Of a stretch of 64,000 bases of DNA, positions 27,061 to 35,341 are shown one piece after another; position 1 is the first letter of the stretch; the number at the start of each line of letters is the position of its first letter. Source of the stretch: JAFLCL01 sp039809495 (lineage in GTDB: Bacteria > Myxococcota_A > Polyangia > Polyangiales > Sandaracinaceae). Made by a program: the position numbers and the translations under genes. Below the pieces are notes generated by a model, which saw only the letters and a program-made list of their open reading frames with translations, was not told the DNA's origin and searched no databases. The stretch lies in the NCBI GenBank assembly GCA_039809495.1, contig JBDHVC010000001.1, positions 62,001 through 126,000 on the forward strand, given 5' to 3'.

Positions 27061-27459
27061 ATGAGCGAGAATGGTGCGGCGAAGCCGGTCGTGGTGGTGG
27101 CGGATGACGACGTCGAGATCCTCACGCTCGTCACGCGAGCGCTGCGCCGCATGGGGCTCGAGGTCCACGAGGCGAACGATGGCGAGGAGGCGCTCGCGCT
27201 GATTCGTCGGGTGCACCCCGTCGCCGTCGTGCTGGACGTGATGATGCCCGGCATGAGCGGGTGGGAGGTCTGTCGAGCCATCCGCGACGACCAAGATCTC
27301 ACCTCGATCGGCGTCCTGATGCTGACCGGGATCGGCGAACGCCTGAACGAGATGACCTCTCCGCTCTACGGGGCGGATGACAGCCTGGACAAGCCCTTCG
27401 ACTTCGACGAGCTCGAGGAGCGGGTCGAGGCGCTGCTCGCGAAGAAGGGCGCTCGCTGA
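27061..27459 (+). CDS. Single-domain response regulator (CheY-like receiver)
   Basis: 132 residues forming only a receiver domain. The acidic pocket is ADDDVE near residue 15, the phospho-acceptor Asp is in VVLDVMMPGMSGWEV (about residue 60), the switch Thr is in LMLTGIG and the conserved Lys is in LDKPFDFDEL. No output domain exists, so it would act by protein contact or phosphorelay. ATG 27061 is preceded by GGAG; the longer open frame upstream lacks a ribosome site. No histidine kinase is encoded nearby, so the partner is elsewhere. Confidence 0.92.
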   Translation: MSENGAAKPVVVVADDDVEILTLVTRALRRMGLEVHEANDGEEALALIRRVHPVAVVLDVMMPGMSGWEVCRAIRDDQDLTSIGVLMLTGIGERLNEMTSPLYGADDSLDKPFDFDELEERVEALLAKKGAR

Positions 27460-27486
27460 AGCGGGGCGCGCCGCGCCGCGCCGTGA

Positions 27487-27512
27487 TCCCCCGCGTCGGA
27501 TCCCGCGGGGGA
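27487..27512. terminator. Bidirectional terminator-like hairpin
   Basis: TCCCCCGCG and CGCGGGGGA form a perfect 9-bp stem with an 8-base loop between the convergent response regulator and FHA genes. There is no T-run on either strand. Confidence 0.45.
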
Positions 27513-27517
27513 GGGCG

Positions 27518-29569
27518 CTATTCGTCTTCGTCGACGGGGCGCCTTCGGGGGGGCGAGGTGCGGTTCATCGCGACGAGCCGCGCGGTCGCGTCATGGGCGA
27601 GCGCGTGGTCCATCCCGACCATCGACGTCACCTGCCCGTAGAGCGTGCGCGCACGCGCTGGGTCGCTCGCCTCGAGCCGCTGCGCCTCTCCGAGCGTCTG
27701 TCGCGCGCGCGCCTCGCAGTCGTGAAAGAGCGCGCGCGCTTGCGCGTGCTGCGGCGCGACGCCGAGCGCCGCGCGGACGTCACGGCAGGCCTCCGCGGGC
27801 CGGGTGGCGATGTTGCCGCGCGCGCGCGCCACGTAGCCCGAGGCGAGGCCCGGGAGCAGCTCGGCGGCGAAGGCGCCCTGGCCGCCGGAGATCCGCTGAT
27901 CGAGGCGATGCGCCTCCTCGAGCGCGCTCAAGTTGCCGCGCCGCGCTTCGGGCAAGCGCCGCGCGAAGGTGTCGATGTTCTGGGCCATCTGCGTGAGCGT
28001 GGTCCGCAGCTGGCTCTGGGCCGCGTCCGCTTGAGCGCGCGCGAATTGGCTCGCCTCCGCGAAGGCCTGCCGGCGATACGCCGCGAGGATCCGAGGATCC
28101 GGCTGACCTCCGCCGCTCGCCGCGCTCTCCCTCGTGCGCCCCCCAGGCGCCGCGGCGCCACGCCGCGCCGCGCGTGGATCGTCGGCTCTCGCGTCGGCTA
28201 CACGTCGCGACGGCGTGGGGCTCGGCGCGGGGGCGGCGGCGGGTGGCGTCGCGCCCGCGCGCTCGCTCGTGGGCGCGGTCGTGGGGCTCGGCGCGGGGGC
28301 GGTCGCGGCGGGGGGAGACCCCACCGGGAGGTTGGAGGCGGGTGAGGTCGGATCGCTCGCTCGCGCCGGCGCCACGATCGGCGCCGTGGCTGGGCCAGCC
28401 GCTGGGCTCGCCGCTGGGCTCACCGTTGGGCTCGTCGGTGTCGCAGGCGCCGGCGTCGCGAGCGGCGGGACGCCCACGCTCGGCGCGGGCGGGGCGATCG
28501 GGAGCGCGATGGGAGCGCTCGTCGGTGCCCGATAGAGGAGAAGCGCCATCGCGACCGCGCCGATCATCGACGCGATCACGACCAGGGCCGCCGCGGCGAC
28601 CGCCAACGCGCCGCGCGTCACGGCGACCTGGTTCCCCGGGACGAAGATCGATCGGTTGGACTGGGAGGGGTCGGGGAATTCGGAGGGAGAGGGCGTCCAC
28701 GAGGGCATCCCGGGCGCGTGCGGCGTCGCCGGGAGCGACTCGTCGTTGGTCGTCTCGAAGGAGGCTGGCCCGAGCGGCGCCGGGCGCTCGAGCCCAGGCA
28801 GATCGACGACGAGGACCGTCTCGCCGATCTCGATCCGATCGCCGCTCGCGATCCGCGCCTGATGGACGCGCTCGCCGTTCAAGAGCGTCCCGTTGCCGCT
28901 CCCGAGATCGACCAGCGTGATCCCGCTCGGATCGAGCTCGAGCCGCAGGTGCCTCCGAGAGACGGAGATGTCGGTGAGGATCACGTCGTTGTCGATGCCG
29001 CGCCCGACGGCGTTGCTGCCTTCGTGGAGCACGAAGTCTCGCCCGACGTCCTTGCCCGCCTCGACGACGAGCGTCGGGCCCCCTCGCGCGTCCGCGAGGA
29101 CCCGGGTGCTCTCCTCGGCGAGCACCTGATCCGCGTCGATGCGCGTCGACTCGCTCGGGAGCGCGCCGCCCTCGAATTCGTCGAACGCCTCCGCGCTCGT
29201 CCCCTCGATCCTCGAGAGCGAGGGCTCGAGCATCCCCGACTCCTCGCTCGGATCGGGGGCGACGCCCGACGCCTCGTCGGTGAAGGCGGGCAGGTCCTCC
29301 CGCGGGTCGAGCGAGGGATCGCTCGGCGGCTCGGGCGAGGCGAGCGCGCTCTCGAGCGACGCGTCTCCGATCGCGGCAGCGTCGGTGATCGTCGGCGTCG
29401 AGGGCATCGACGTCGGCGCGGGCGCGGCTCCGGGCGCGGCTCGGGGCGCGAGCGTGCGCGCGAAGGCGAGCCGCCGCTGCGACGGCGCCACGGCGACAGC
29501 GGGCGCGCGCGCGTCGTCGGCGGAGGAGGTGCGCTCCTCGCTGGCATCCAGGTTCGCAGGTTCGGCCAT
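27518..29569 (-). CDS. FHA-domain membrane protein with extracytoplasmic C-terminal domain
   Basis: 683 residues. Residues 1-160 are acidic and disordered. An FHA domain (about 165-256) has the phosphothreonine-binding signature VGRG, SVSRRHLRL and GSGNGTLLNG intact, so it should bind pThr peptides in the cytoplasm. One membrane helix follows (about 310-335, LAVAAAALVVIASMIGAVAM). Then comes a Pro/Ala/Ser/Thr linker of about 130 residues and a helical, TPR-like end of about 200 residues (AYRRQAFAEASQFARAQ). The layout suggests a transmembrane receptor or scaffold linked to Ser/Thr kinase signalling. It is downstream of argJ on the same strand with an 83-base gap. Confidence 0.85.
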   Translation of the reverse strand: MAEPANLDASEERTSSADDARAPAVAVAPSQRRLAFARTLAPRAAPGAAPAPTSMPSTPTITDAAAIGDASLESALASPEPPSDPSLDPREDLPAFTDEASGVAPDPSEESGMLEPSLSRIEGTSAEAFDEFEGGALPSESTRIDADQVLAEESTRVLADARGGPTLVVEAGKDVGRDFVLHEGSNAVGRGIDNDVILTDISVSRRHLRLELDPSGITLVDLGSGNGTLLNGERVHQARIASGDRIEIGETVLVVDLPGLERPAPLGPASFETTNDESLPATPHAPGMPSWTPSPSEFPDPSQSNRSIFVPGNQVAVTRGALAVAAAALVVIASMIGAVAMALLLYRAPTSAPIALPIAPPAPSVGVPPLATPAPATPTSPTVSPAASPAAGPATAPIVAPARASDPTSPASNLPVGSPPAATAPAPSPTTAPTSERAGATPPAAAPAPSPTPSRRVADARADDPRAARRGAAAPGGRTRESAASGGGQPDPRILAAYRRQAFAEASQFARAQADAAQSQLRTTLTQMAQNIDTFARRLPEARRGNLSALEEAHRLDQRISGGQGAFAAELLPGLASGYVARARGNIATRPAEACRDVRAALGVAPQHAQARALFHDCEARARQTLGEAQRLEASDPARARTLYGQVTSMVGMDHALAHDATARLVAMNRTSPPRRRPVDEDE
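28389..28436 (-). repeat. 12-bp tandem repeat, four copies, in the FHA protein linker
   Basis: Four 12-base units with plus-strand consensus GCTGGGCTCGCC encode alternating S/G-P-(A/T)-A/V on the minus strand. A 22-base direct repeat starting near 28215 and 28281 lies in the same low-complexity linker, which probably varies in length between strains. Confidence 0.7.
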
Positions 29570-29652
29570 TCTTCGAGCCACGACGAGCGTATCGTCGCGC
29601 GCGCGTCGGCACAATGCGCGCACGCTCGCGTCGCGCGGTGCGCGACGCGCGC

Positions 29653-30876
29653 TCAGGTCCGATAGTTGGCGTTGATCGCGATGTACGAGCGCCCGAGGTC
29701 GCAGGTCAGGTAGCTCGCCTTCCCCGGCCCTCGACCGAGCGAGACGCTCACGGTGTACTCCGGCGTCGCCATGATCGCCTGCGCGGCCTCTTCGGCGGCC
29801 TTCCCAATCGGCATGCCCCGCCTCACGATCGGCACGTCCCCCACGCGGATCGCCGCGCGCTCCGGGTCGAAGACGGCGCCCGAGCGACCGGCGGCCGCGA
29901 GGATGCGGCCCCAATTCGCGTCGACGCCGTGGAGCGCGGTCTTCACGAGGGGAGAGGTCGCGATCGTCCTCGCGGCGAGGCGCGCCTCGGCGTCGGTTCG
30001 CGCCCCCGAGACGGCGAACGTGACGACGTGCTCCGCACCCTCGCCGTCCGCGACGATGCTCGCCGCGAGCGCGCCGAGCACCTCCTCGATCGCCTGTAGG
30101 AGCGCGCGCGCCTTCGGCGTCTTCGCCTCGACCCGCCCCGCCCGCGCGGAGGCGAGGAGCACGATCGAGTCGTTGGTGCTGGTGTCGCCATCGACGCTGA
30201 TGGCGTTGAAGGTCCGATCCGCCGCTTCCCGAAGGAGCCGCGCGAGCAAGGAGGGCGAGGCGCCCGCGTCGGTGACGACGAAGGCGAGCGTCGTCGCCAT
30301 GTTCGGGTGGATCATCCCCGCCCCCTTCGCCATCCCGAGCACGGTGGCCGTCTCGCGCCCGAGCCGAAACGTCCGCGACGCCACCTTCGGCCAGCGATCG
30401 GTCGTCAGGATCGCGCGCGCGAAGTCGCTCGCGCTCCGCGGATCGGCGGCGTCGAGCAGGCGCGGGATCGCGCTCGTGATCTTGTCCGCGGGCAAGAGCG
30501 CCCCGATCACGCCGGTCGACGCGGGCGCGACGTCGTCCGCCGAGGCGCCGATGGACGCGGCGAGCGCGCTCGTCGTCTTGCGCGCGGCCGCCATCCCGGC
30601 GCGTCCGGTGCACGCGTTCGCGTTGCCGCTGTTCACGAGCACGGCGCGCAGGCGCCCCCTCTTCGTCGCGGCCTCGGCGAGGAGGACGGGGGCGGCGCGC
30701 ACCCGGTTCTGCGTATAGACCCCCGCGGCCGCGACGCGCTCGTCCGCGAGGATCAGGCCGAGATCGGGCTTGCCGGAGGCCTTGATGCCGGCCGCGACCC
30801 CCGCGAAGCGAAACCCCCGAACGACGGGCGGAGCGACCTTCTCGATGTCCAAGAGCGACGCGCGCGAGAACGACAT
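29653..30876 (-). CDS. argJ: Glutamate N-acetyltransferase / amino-acid acetyltransferase ArgJ
   Basis: 407 residues from ATG 30876. ArgJ moves the acetyl group from N-acetylornithine to glutamate in the cyclic arginine pathway. The precursor cleaves itself before the nucleophilic Thr in MATTLAFVV, preceded by the conserved KGAGMIHPN. Other markers are VNSGNANACTG, the oxyanion STGVIG and the C-terminal DLGRSYIAINANYRT. The minus-strand upstream region shows TTGAAC, 17 bases, CTACGG, then 8 bases to the ATG, so the mRNA could be leaderless. No other arg genes are adjacent. Whether it also uses acetyl-CoA cannot be told. Confidence 0.97.
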   Translation of the reverse strand: MSFSRASLLDIEKVAPPVVRGFRFAGVAAGIKASGKPDLGLILADERVAAAGVYTQNRVRAAPVLLAEAATKRGRLRAVLVNSGNANACTGRAGMAAARKTTSALAASIGASADDVAPASTGVIGALLPADKITSAIPRLLDAADPRSASDFARAILTTDRWPKVASRTFRLGRETATVLGMAKGAGMIHPNMATTLAFVVTDAGASPSLLARLLREAADRTFNAISVDGDTSTNDSIVLLASARAGRVEAKTPKARALLQAIEEVLGALAASIVADGEGAEHVVTFAVSGARTDAEARLAARTIATSPLVKTALHGVDANWGRILAAAGRSGAVFDPERAAIRVGDVPIVRRGMPIGKAAEEAAQAIMATPEYTVSVSLGRGPGKASYLTCDLGRSYIAINANYRT

Positions 30877-30953
30877 GGCGCGCACCGTAGAGCGAACGCT
30901 CGCCGCGGTTCAACTCCCGCGCGTCCTGGGCCCCGGTACGGGGCGGGCGGGGC

Positions 30954-30981
30954 TTGAAAGGGCCCTCCGCTCTGCTACCCC
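30954..30981 (+). promoter_or_regulatory. Promoter-like TTGAAA-N16-TACCCC upstream of helD
   Basis: TTGAAA at 30954-30959 and TACCCC at 30976-30981. It resembles the element at 2821 in both hexamers and, like it, is followed immediately by a hairpin and T-run. Confidence 0.45.
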
Positions 30982-30986
30982 CTACC

Positions 30987-31014
30987 GCTTCCGTCCGCGA
31001 GACGGAGGCTTTTT
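30987..31014 (+). terminator. Terminator-like hairpin and T-run in the helD leader
   Basis: GCTTCCGTC-CGCGA-GACGGAGGC, a 9-bp stem with one G-T pair, followed by TTTTT. No plus-strand gene lies upstream to terminate (argJ is transcribed away), so this looks like an attenuator or a short-RNA terminator within the leader of the helicase gene. Confidence 0.6.
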
Positions 31015-31040
31015 CGTTTGTCGCCCACCCCCCTCCGCGC

Positions 31041-33632
31041 ATGACCCAGCCCACCTCGATCCCCGAGCGTTCGACCGATCCGAAGCCCGATCCGGAGCTC
31101 TCGCGCGTCGTCGCCGAGGAGGAACGCACGCTCGCTCGCATCCAGAAGCACCTCGTCGCGCGAGCCGAGGAATTGCGCGCGTCGGCCGGGAGCTCGGCGA
31201 GCATCGACTACGACCTCGAGCTGCTCTCGCTCCGCAACCAGATCCAGGAGGCGCGGCTCGAGGACGTGCCGCCGCTCATCGAGGAGATGGAGCGGCTCAC
31301 GGAGGTCGCCGCGCGCAGGGGTAAGGTCGCCGAAGGCGCGATCGACTCGGAGTCTCCCTACTTCGGGCGCCTCGTGCTCGAGGAGGACGGCAAGAAGCGC
31401 GAGGTGCTGATCGGCAAGGCGACCTACCTCGACAGCCGAACGAACGTCCGGATCGTCGACTGGCGCGACGCGCCCGTCTCGCGGATCTACTACCGCTACG
31501 AGGAGGGGGACGAGTACGAGGAGCGCTTCGGCGGGCGCGAAGTGCAGGGCGAGGTCGCGACGCGCCGCGCGCTCGCGATCGCCAAGGGACAGCTGCGGCG
31601 GGTCGGGTGTCCCCAGGGGATCTTCGTCCGGAGCGCGGACGGCGCGTGGCGGCGCGCGGGCGACTCGGCGCGGCTCAAGGGTGGCCAGGGCAGCGCGATG
31701 CGCGCCGAGGATCATCACCGGCCTGGCAAGCTCGGCGTCGGCGCCGACGATGGCCGCGACGAGAAGTTCCTCCCGGAGATCACCGCGCTGATCGACGCCC
31801 GACAATTCGAGCTGATCACGAAGCCCGACGTCGGGATGGTCGTCATCCAGGGCGGCGCGGGATCGGGCAAGACCACGATCGGGCTTCACCGGCTCGCCTA
31901 CCTCGCCTACCAGGATCCCAAGCGCTTCCGAGCGGATCGGATGCTCGTCCTCGTCTACAACGACGCGCTCGTCCGCTACATCTCGCGCGTCCTGCCCTCG
32001 CTCGGCGCGAGCGGCGTCCCCGTCACGACGTTCGAGCGCTGGGCCTCGAGGCTCCGCGCGGCCCACGTCCGCGGGCTGCCGACCGAGTACGAGGACGGGA
32101 CCCCGAGCGCCGTGACCCGCCTGAAGAAGCACCCGCGGATGCTCGAGGTGATCGAGGACTACTGCCGCGAGATCGCGGAGCGCGTCGACGCGCGGCTCGT
32201 CGAGGCGCTCGCCGGGGTCGCGGGCGCGGACGAGGCGCTCGCCTTCTATCGCGCGCAGGCGCCGGCCCCGATCGCGCTCCGGCTCCATCGCCTCGACCGC
32301 TGGGCGAGCCCGGAGGATCCAGCGCAGGATGGAGGCCCGAGCCCGGAGGGCGCGAAGCCGAAGGCGCCGCTCGCGCTCCGTCATGCGATCGGTCGGACGC
32401 TCGTGACCACGCGGCGGGAGCTCCTCGACGTGCCGGCCGCGTGGGCCGACATCCTGACGGACGAGCCGCGCCTCACCCGCGCGTTCGCGGCGGACGCGGG
32501 CGATCTCGATCGCGAGGATCTCGCGACGGCGCTCCGCTGGTGCGGGGAGCGCTGCGCGCTCGTCATCGCGGAGCTCGAGCGGCGTCGGGACGAGGGCGCG
32601 AAGCCGGAGGACCACGACGCGAAGCGGACGAGCGCGATCGAGGACGAGCCCTCGCTCCGCGTCCTCGACGAGGAGCCGGCCCCCGCGAAGAGGCTCGTCG
32701 CGCGCCGCAAGGCCTCGGACGACGACGACCAAGAGGACGAGGACGATCGCTCGGTCGGCGTCGACGGCCTCGAGGAGCACGAGAGCGCCAAGCTCGACCG
32801 CGAGGACGACGCCCTCCTGCTCCGGATCACCCAGCGCCTCCGGGGGCCGCTGCTCCGAGGCGCGGGCAAGCAGGTCGAGACGCTCCGCTACGCGCACGTC
32901 CTCGTCGACGAGGCGCAGGATCTCTCGCCGGTCGAGCTCGCGGTCGTGATGGGGACGACGACGAAGGAGCGCTCGGTCACGATGGCCGGCGACGTCGCGC
33001 AGCGTCTCCACATGGACAACGGCTTCAAGAGCTGGGCAGAGCTCCTGCGCGCGGTCGATCCGAGCAAGGCGGAGGGCGAGGGCGCGCCGATCGAGGTCTC
33101 GCCGCTCACGGTGCAGTATCGCTCCACGCACCCCATCATCGAGCTCGCGCAGGAGGTGCTCGGCCCCTTGGCCGATCCACGGTCCGGCCACGCGATCCGC
33201 GACGGCGCGCCCGTCGAGCTCTTCCAGTTCGCGCACTCGGGCGAGGCCGTCGCCTCCCTCGGCGAGGCGCTGCGCGAGCTGATGCAGGCCGAGCCCCGCG
33301 CCTCCGTCTGCCTCATCGCCCGCTACCCGGAGCAGGCGGACCTCTACTACAAGGGGCTCCAGACGGCGGAGGTGCCGTACCTGCGTCGCATCGCGGATCA
33401 GGACTTCCCCTTCCGCGCCGGCATCGACGTGACCGACGTTCGCCAGGTGAAGGGCCTCGAATTCGACTACGTCGTCCTGCTCGAGTGCTCGAGCGCGGTG
33501 TATCCCGTCACGGACGAGTGCCGCCACCTCCTGCACATCGCGGTCACGCGGGCGGCGCACCAGCTCTGGGTGACGACCTCGGGGGAGCCGTCGCTCATCC
33601 TCCCCGAGTCGCTCCGCAATCGGGCGTATTGA
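31041..33632 (+). CDS. helD: HelD-like superfamily 1 helicase
   Basis: 863 residues related to UvrD/Rep and closest in layout to HelD, which binds RNA polymerase and releases it from stalled complexes. An N-terminal coiled-coil (about 1-100, RIQKHLVARAEEL) precedes motif I GGAGSGKTTIGLHRLAYL (about residues 270-285). Motif II is VDEAQDLS, and the later motifs include QYRSTHPI and KGLEFDYVVLLE. An acidic, charged insertion (ASDDDDQEDEDD) lies between the ATPase halves. The unusual leader with an attenuator-like hairpin suggests control linked to transcription. The symbol is by family resemblance. It is coupled to the next gene by TTGA. Confidence 0.85.
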   Translation: MTQPTSIPERSTDPKPDPELSRVVAEEERTLARIQKHLVARAEELRASAGSSASIDYDLELLSLRNQIQEARLEDVPPLIEEMERLTEVAARRGKVAEGAIDSESPYFGRLVLEEDGKKREVLIGKATYLDSRTNVRIVDWRDAPVSRIYYRYEEGDEYEERFGGREVQGEVATRRALAIAKGQLRRVGCPQGIFVRSADGAWRRAGDSARLKGGQGSAMRAEDHHRPGKLGVGADDGRDEKFLPEITALIDARQFELITKPDVGMVVIQGGAGSGKTTIGLHRLAYLAYQDPKRFRADRMLVLVYNDALVRYISRVLPSLGASGVPVTTFERWASRLRAAHVRGLPTEYEDGTPSAVTRLKKHPRMLEVIEDYCREIAERVDARLVEALAGVAGADEALAFYRAQAPAPIALRLHRLDRWASPEDPAQDGGPSPEGAKPKAPLALRHAIGRTLVTTRRELLDVPAAWADILTDEPRLTRAFAADAGDLDREDLATALRWCGERCALVIAELERRRDEGAKPEDHDAKRTSAIEDEPSLRVLDEEPAPAKRLVARRKASDDDDQEDEDDRSVGVDGLEEHESAKLDREDDALLLRITQRLRGPLLRGAGKQVETLRYAHVLVDEAQDLSPVELAVVMGTTTKERSVTMAGDVAQRLHMDNGFKSWAELLRAVDPSKAEGEGAPIEVSPLTVQYRSTHPIIELAQEVLGPLADPRSGHAIRDGAPVELFQFAHSGEAVASLGEALRELMQAEPRASVCLIARYPEQADLYYKGLQTAEVPYLRRIADQDFPFRAGIDVTDVRQVKGLEFDYVVLLECSSAVYPVTDECRHLLHIAVTRAAHQLWVTTSGEPSLILPESLRNRAY

Positions 33633-35311
33633 GCGCCCGCTCGGCCCCCGACGCCCTCGTGCGCGCGCCGCTCGCCTTCGACCCGAGCTGGATCGTCCAT
33701 CGAGACGAGCACGTCGTCGTCGTCGACAAGCCCGCGGGGCTCGCGACCATCGCGCGCGACGCGGGCGGCGCGATCGCCCTCGTCCCCTCCCTCGAGGCGC
33801 ACCTCGATCGCGCCGAGCCGCTGCCCGTGCTCTCACGCCTCGATCGGGAGACCTCGGGGCTCATCGCGTTCCCCCTCACACGCCCGGCGCTCGAGGTGAT
33901 GGCGCGCGCGAGCGAGGCGGGCGCGATCGCGAAGCGCTACGTCGCGGCCGTGAGCCTCGGCGCTCGCGCTCGCGCGCCCTCGGGGCGGATGGAAGACCAC
34001 CTCGCGAGCCACGGCGGCGTCACCCGCGTCGTCGCTCCGGGCGCTGGGAAGCTCGCCATCGCGCACGCGCGCCCCCTCACCACGCGCGCCGATCGAGCGC
34101 TGATCGAGATCCGCCTCGAGACGGGCCGCACGCACCAGATCCGCGCCCAGCTCGCCCATCGGGGCGCGCCGATCGCGGGCGACACCCTCTACGGAGGCGC
34201 GCTCGCGCCGCGCGTCCTGCTCGCGGCGACGGCGCTCTCCGTCCCGCACCCCGCGCGCGGGGTGCTCGCCATCGAGCGCGAGCCGCCCGCCGTGTTCGCC
34301 CGCTGGGTCGAGGGCGCCCTCTCGGCCGGGGAGGCCTTCCGGACGGCGCTCGAGGTCGCGCGCTCGCGCCGCGCCGAGCTCTTCGCCGATGCACGGCGCG
34401 AGCCCGGTGAGGCGACGACGGCGTTTCGCCTCTTCTCCGAGGCCGGCGACGGCATCCCCGGCGTGGCGATCGACGTCTACGGGGACCACCTCGTCGTCCA
34501 GCTCCACGACTGCCCGCTCTCCGAGGAGCACCTCCTCGACGCGCTCGCGTCGCTCGGGGCGCGCGGGATCTACGTGAAGCGACGCCCCAAGCGCGCGCAG
34601 GATCTCTCCGGGCGCGACCTCCTCGAGCTCGCGCCGCCCGAGCCCTCGCGCGGCGAGCCGGCGGACGATCCGGTCGTCGTCCGCGAGCACGGCGTCCCCT
34701 TCCTCGTGCGGCTCGGCGACGGGATGTCGAGCGGCCTCTTCCTCGACCAGCGCGAGAACCGCCTGCGGGTGCGGGCGTGGGCCCGCGATCGCGCGGTCCT
34801 CAACCTCTTCGCATACACGTGCGGGTTCAGCGTCGCGGCCGCCGCGGGGGGCGCGCGATCGACGCTCTCGATCGACGCCTCACGCCACGCGCTCGAGCGA
34901 GGGCGTGCGAACCTCGCCTTCGCGGGCTTCGGGGGCGACGCCCACCGCTTCGTCGTCGACGACGTCTTCGCTCGCCTCGCCCGCTTGGAGCGCGCGGGGG
35001 AGCGCTTCGGCCTCGTCTGCCTCGATCCGCCGACCTTCTCGACGACGAAGCGGACGCGCTGGACGAGCGGGCGCGCGTGGATCGATCTCTTCGCGCGGGC
35101 GCTCCGCGTGCTCGAGCCGGGCGGGCTGCTCCTCGCCACGAGCAACGATCGGCGGATGTCTCAGGCGAGCTTTCGCGCCTACGCTCGCGCGGGCGCGGAC
35201 GCCGCCCACGTCGCGCTGACGCGCCTCGTCGATCGCGCTCCCCCGCTCGACTTCCGCGCGGGCCCAGGCCAAACCCCGCTCCTCAAGGGCCTCGTCGTCG
35301 AGCGCGCGTGA
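33629..35311 (+). CDS. Fusion of RluA-type pseudouridine synthase and RlmI-type rRNA methyltransferase
   Basis: 560 residues from TTG 33629, which overlaps the helD stop; GTG 33659 is an alternative start. Residues 1-230 are an RluA-family pseudouridine synthase. The catalytic Asp is in SRLDRETSG (about 69-77), where the usual His before the Arg is Ser, and GRTHQIRAQLAHRG is intact. Residues 240-560 are a class I SAM methyltransferase like RlmI, which makes m5C in 23S rRNA. Its blocks are IPGVAIDVYGDHLVVQ, GDGMSSGLFLDQREN, FAYTCGFSV and LDPPTFS. In E. coli such enzymes are separate. Both activities are predicted; target sites are unknown. Confidence 0.85.
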   Translation: MSARSAPDALVRAPLAFDPSWIVHRDEHVVVVDKPAGLATIARDAGGAIALVPSLEAHLDRAEPLPVLSRLDRETSGLIAFPLTRPALEVMARASEAGAIAKRYVAAVSLGARARAPSGRMEDHLASHGGVTRVVAPGAGKLAIAHARPLTTRADRALIEIRLETGRTHQIRAQLAHRGAPIAGDTLYGGALAPRVLLAATALSVPHPARGVLAIEREPPAVFARWVEGALSAGEAFRTALEVARSRRAELFADARREPGEATTAFRLFSEAGDGIPGVAIDVYGDHLVVQLHDCPLSEEHLLDALASLGARGIYVKRRPKRAQDLSGRDLLELAPPEPSRGEPADDPVVVREHGVPFLVRLGDGMSSGLFLDQRENRLRVRAWARDRAVLNLFAYTCGFSVAAAAGGARSTLSIDASRHALERGRANLAFAGFGGDAHRFVVDDVFARLARLERAGERFGLVCLDPPTFSTTKRTRWTSGRAWIDLFARALRVLEPGGLLLATSNDRRMSQASFRAYARAGADAAHVALTRLVDRAPPLDFRAGPGQTPLLKGLVVERA

Positions 35312-35341
35312 CGCGAGCGATCGAGGCGGCGAGGAGGGCTC

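Noticed and set aside
29570..31204. Long upstream extension of the FHA protein frame (to 1228 residues)
   Set aside because: It overlaps argJ in another frame and is low-complexity Arg-rich. The real start at ATG 29569 precedes a sensible protein.
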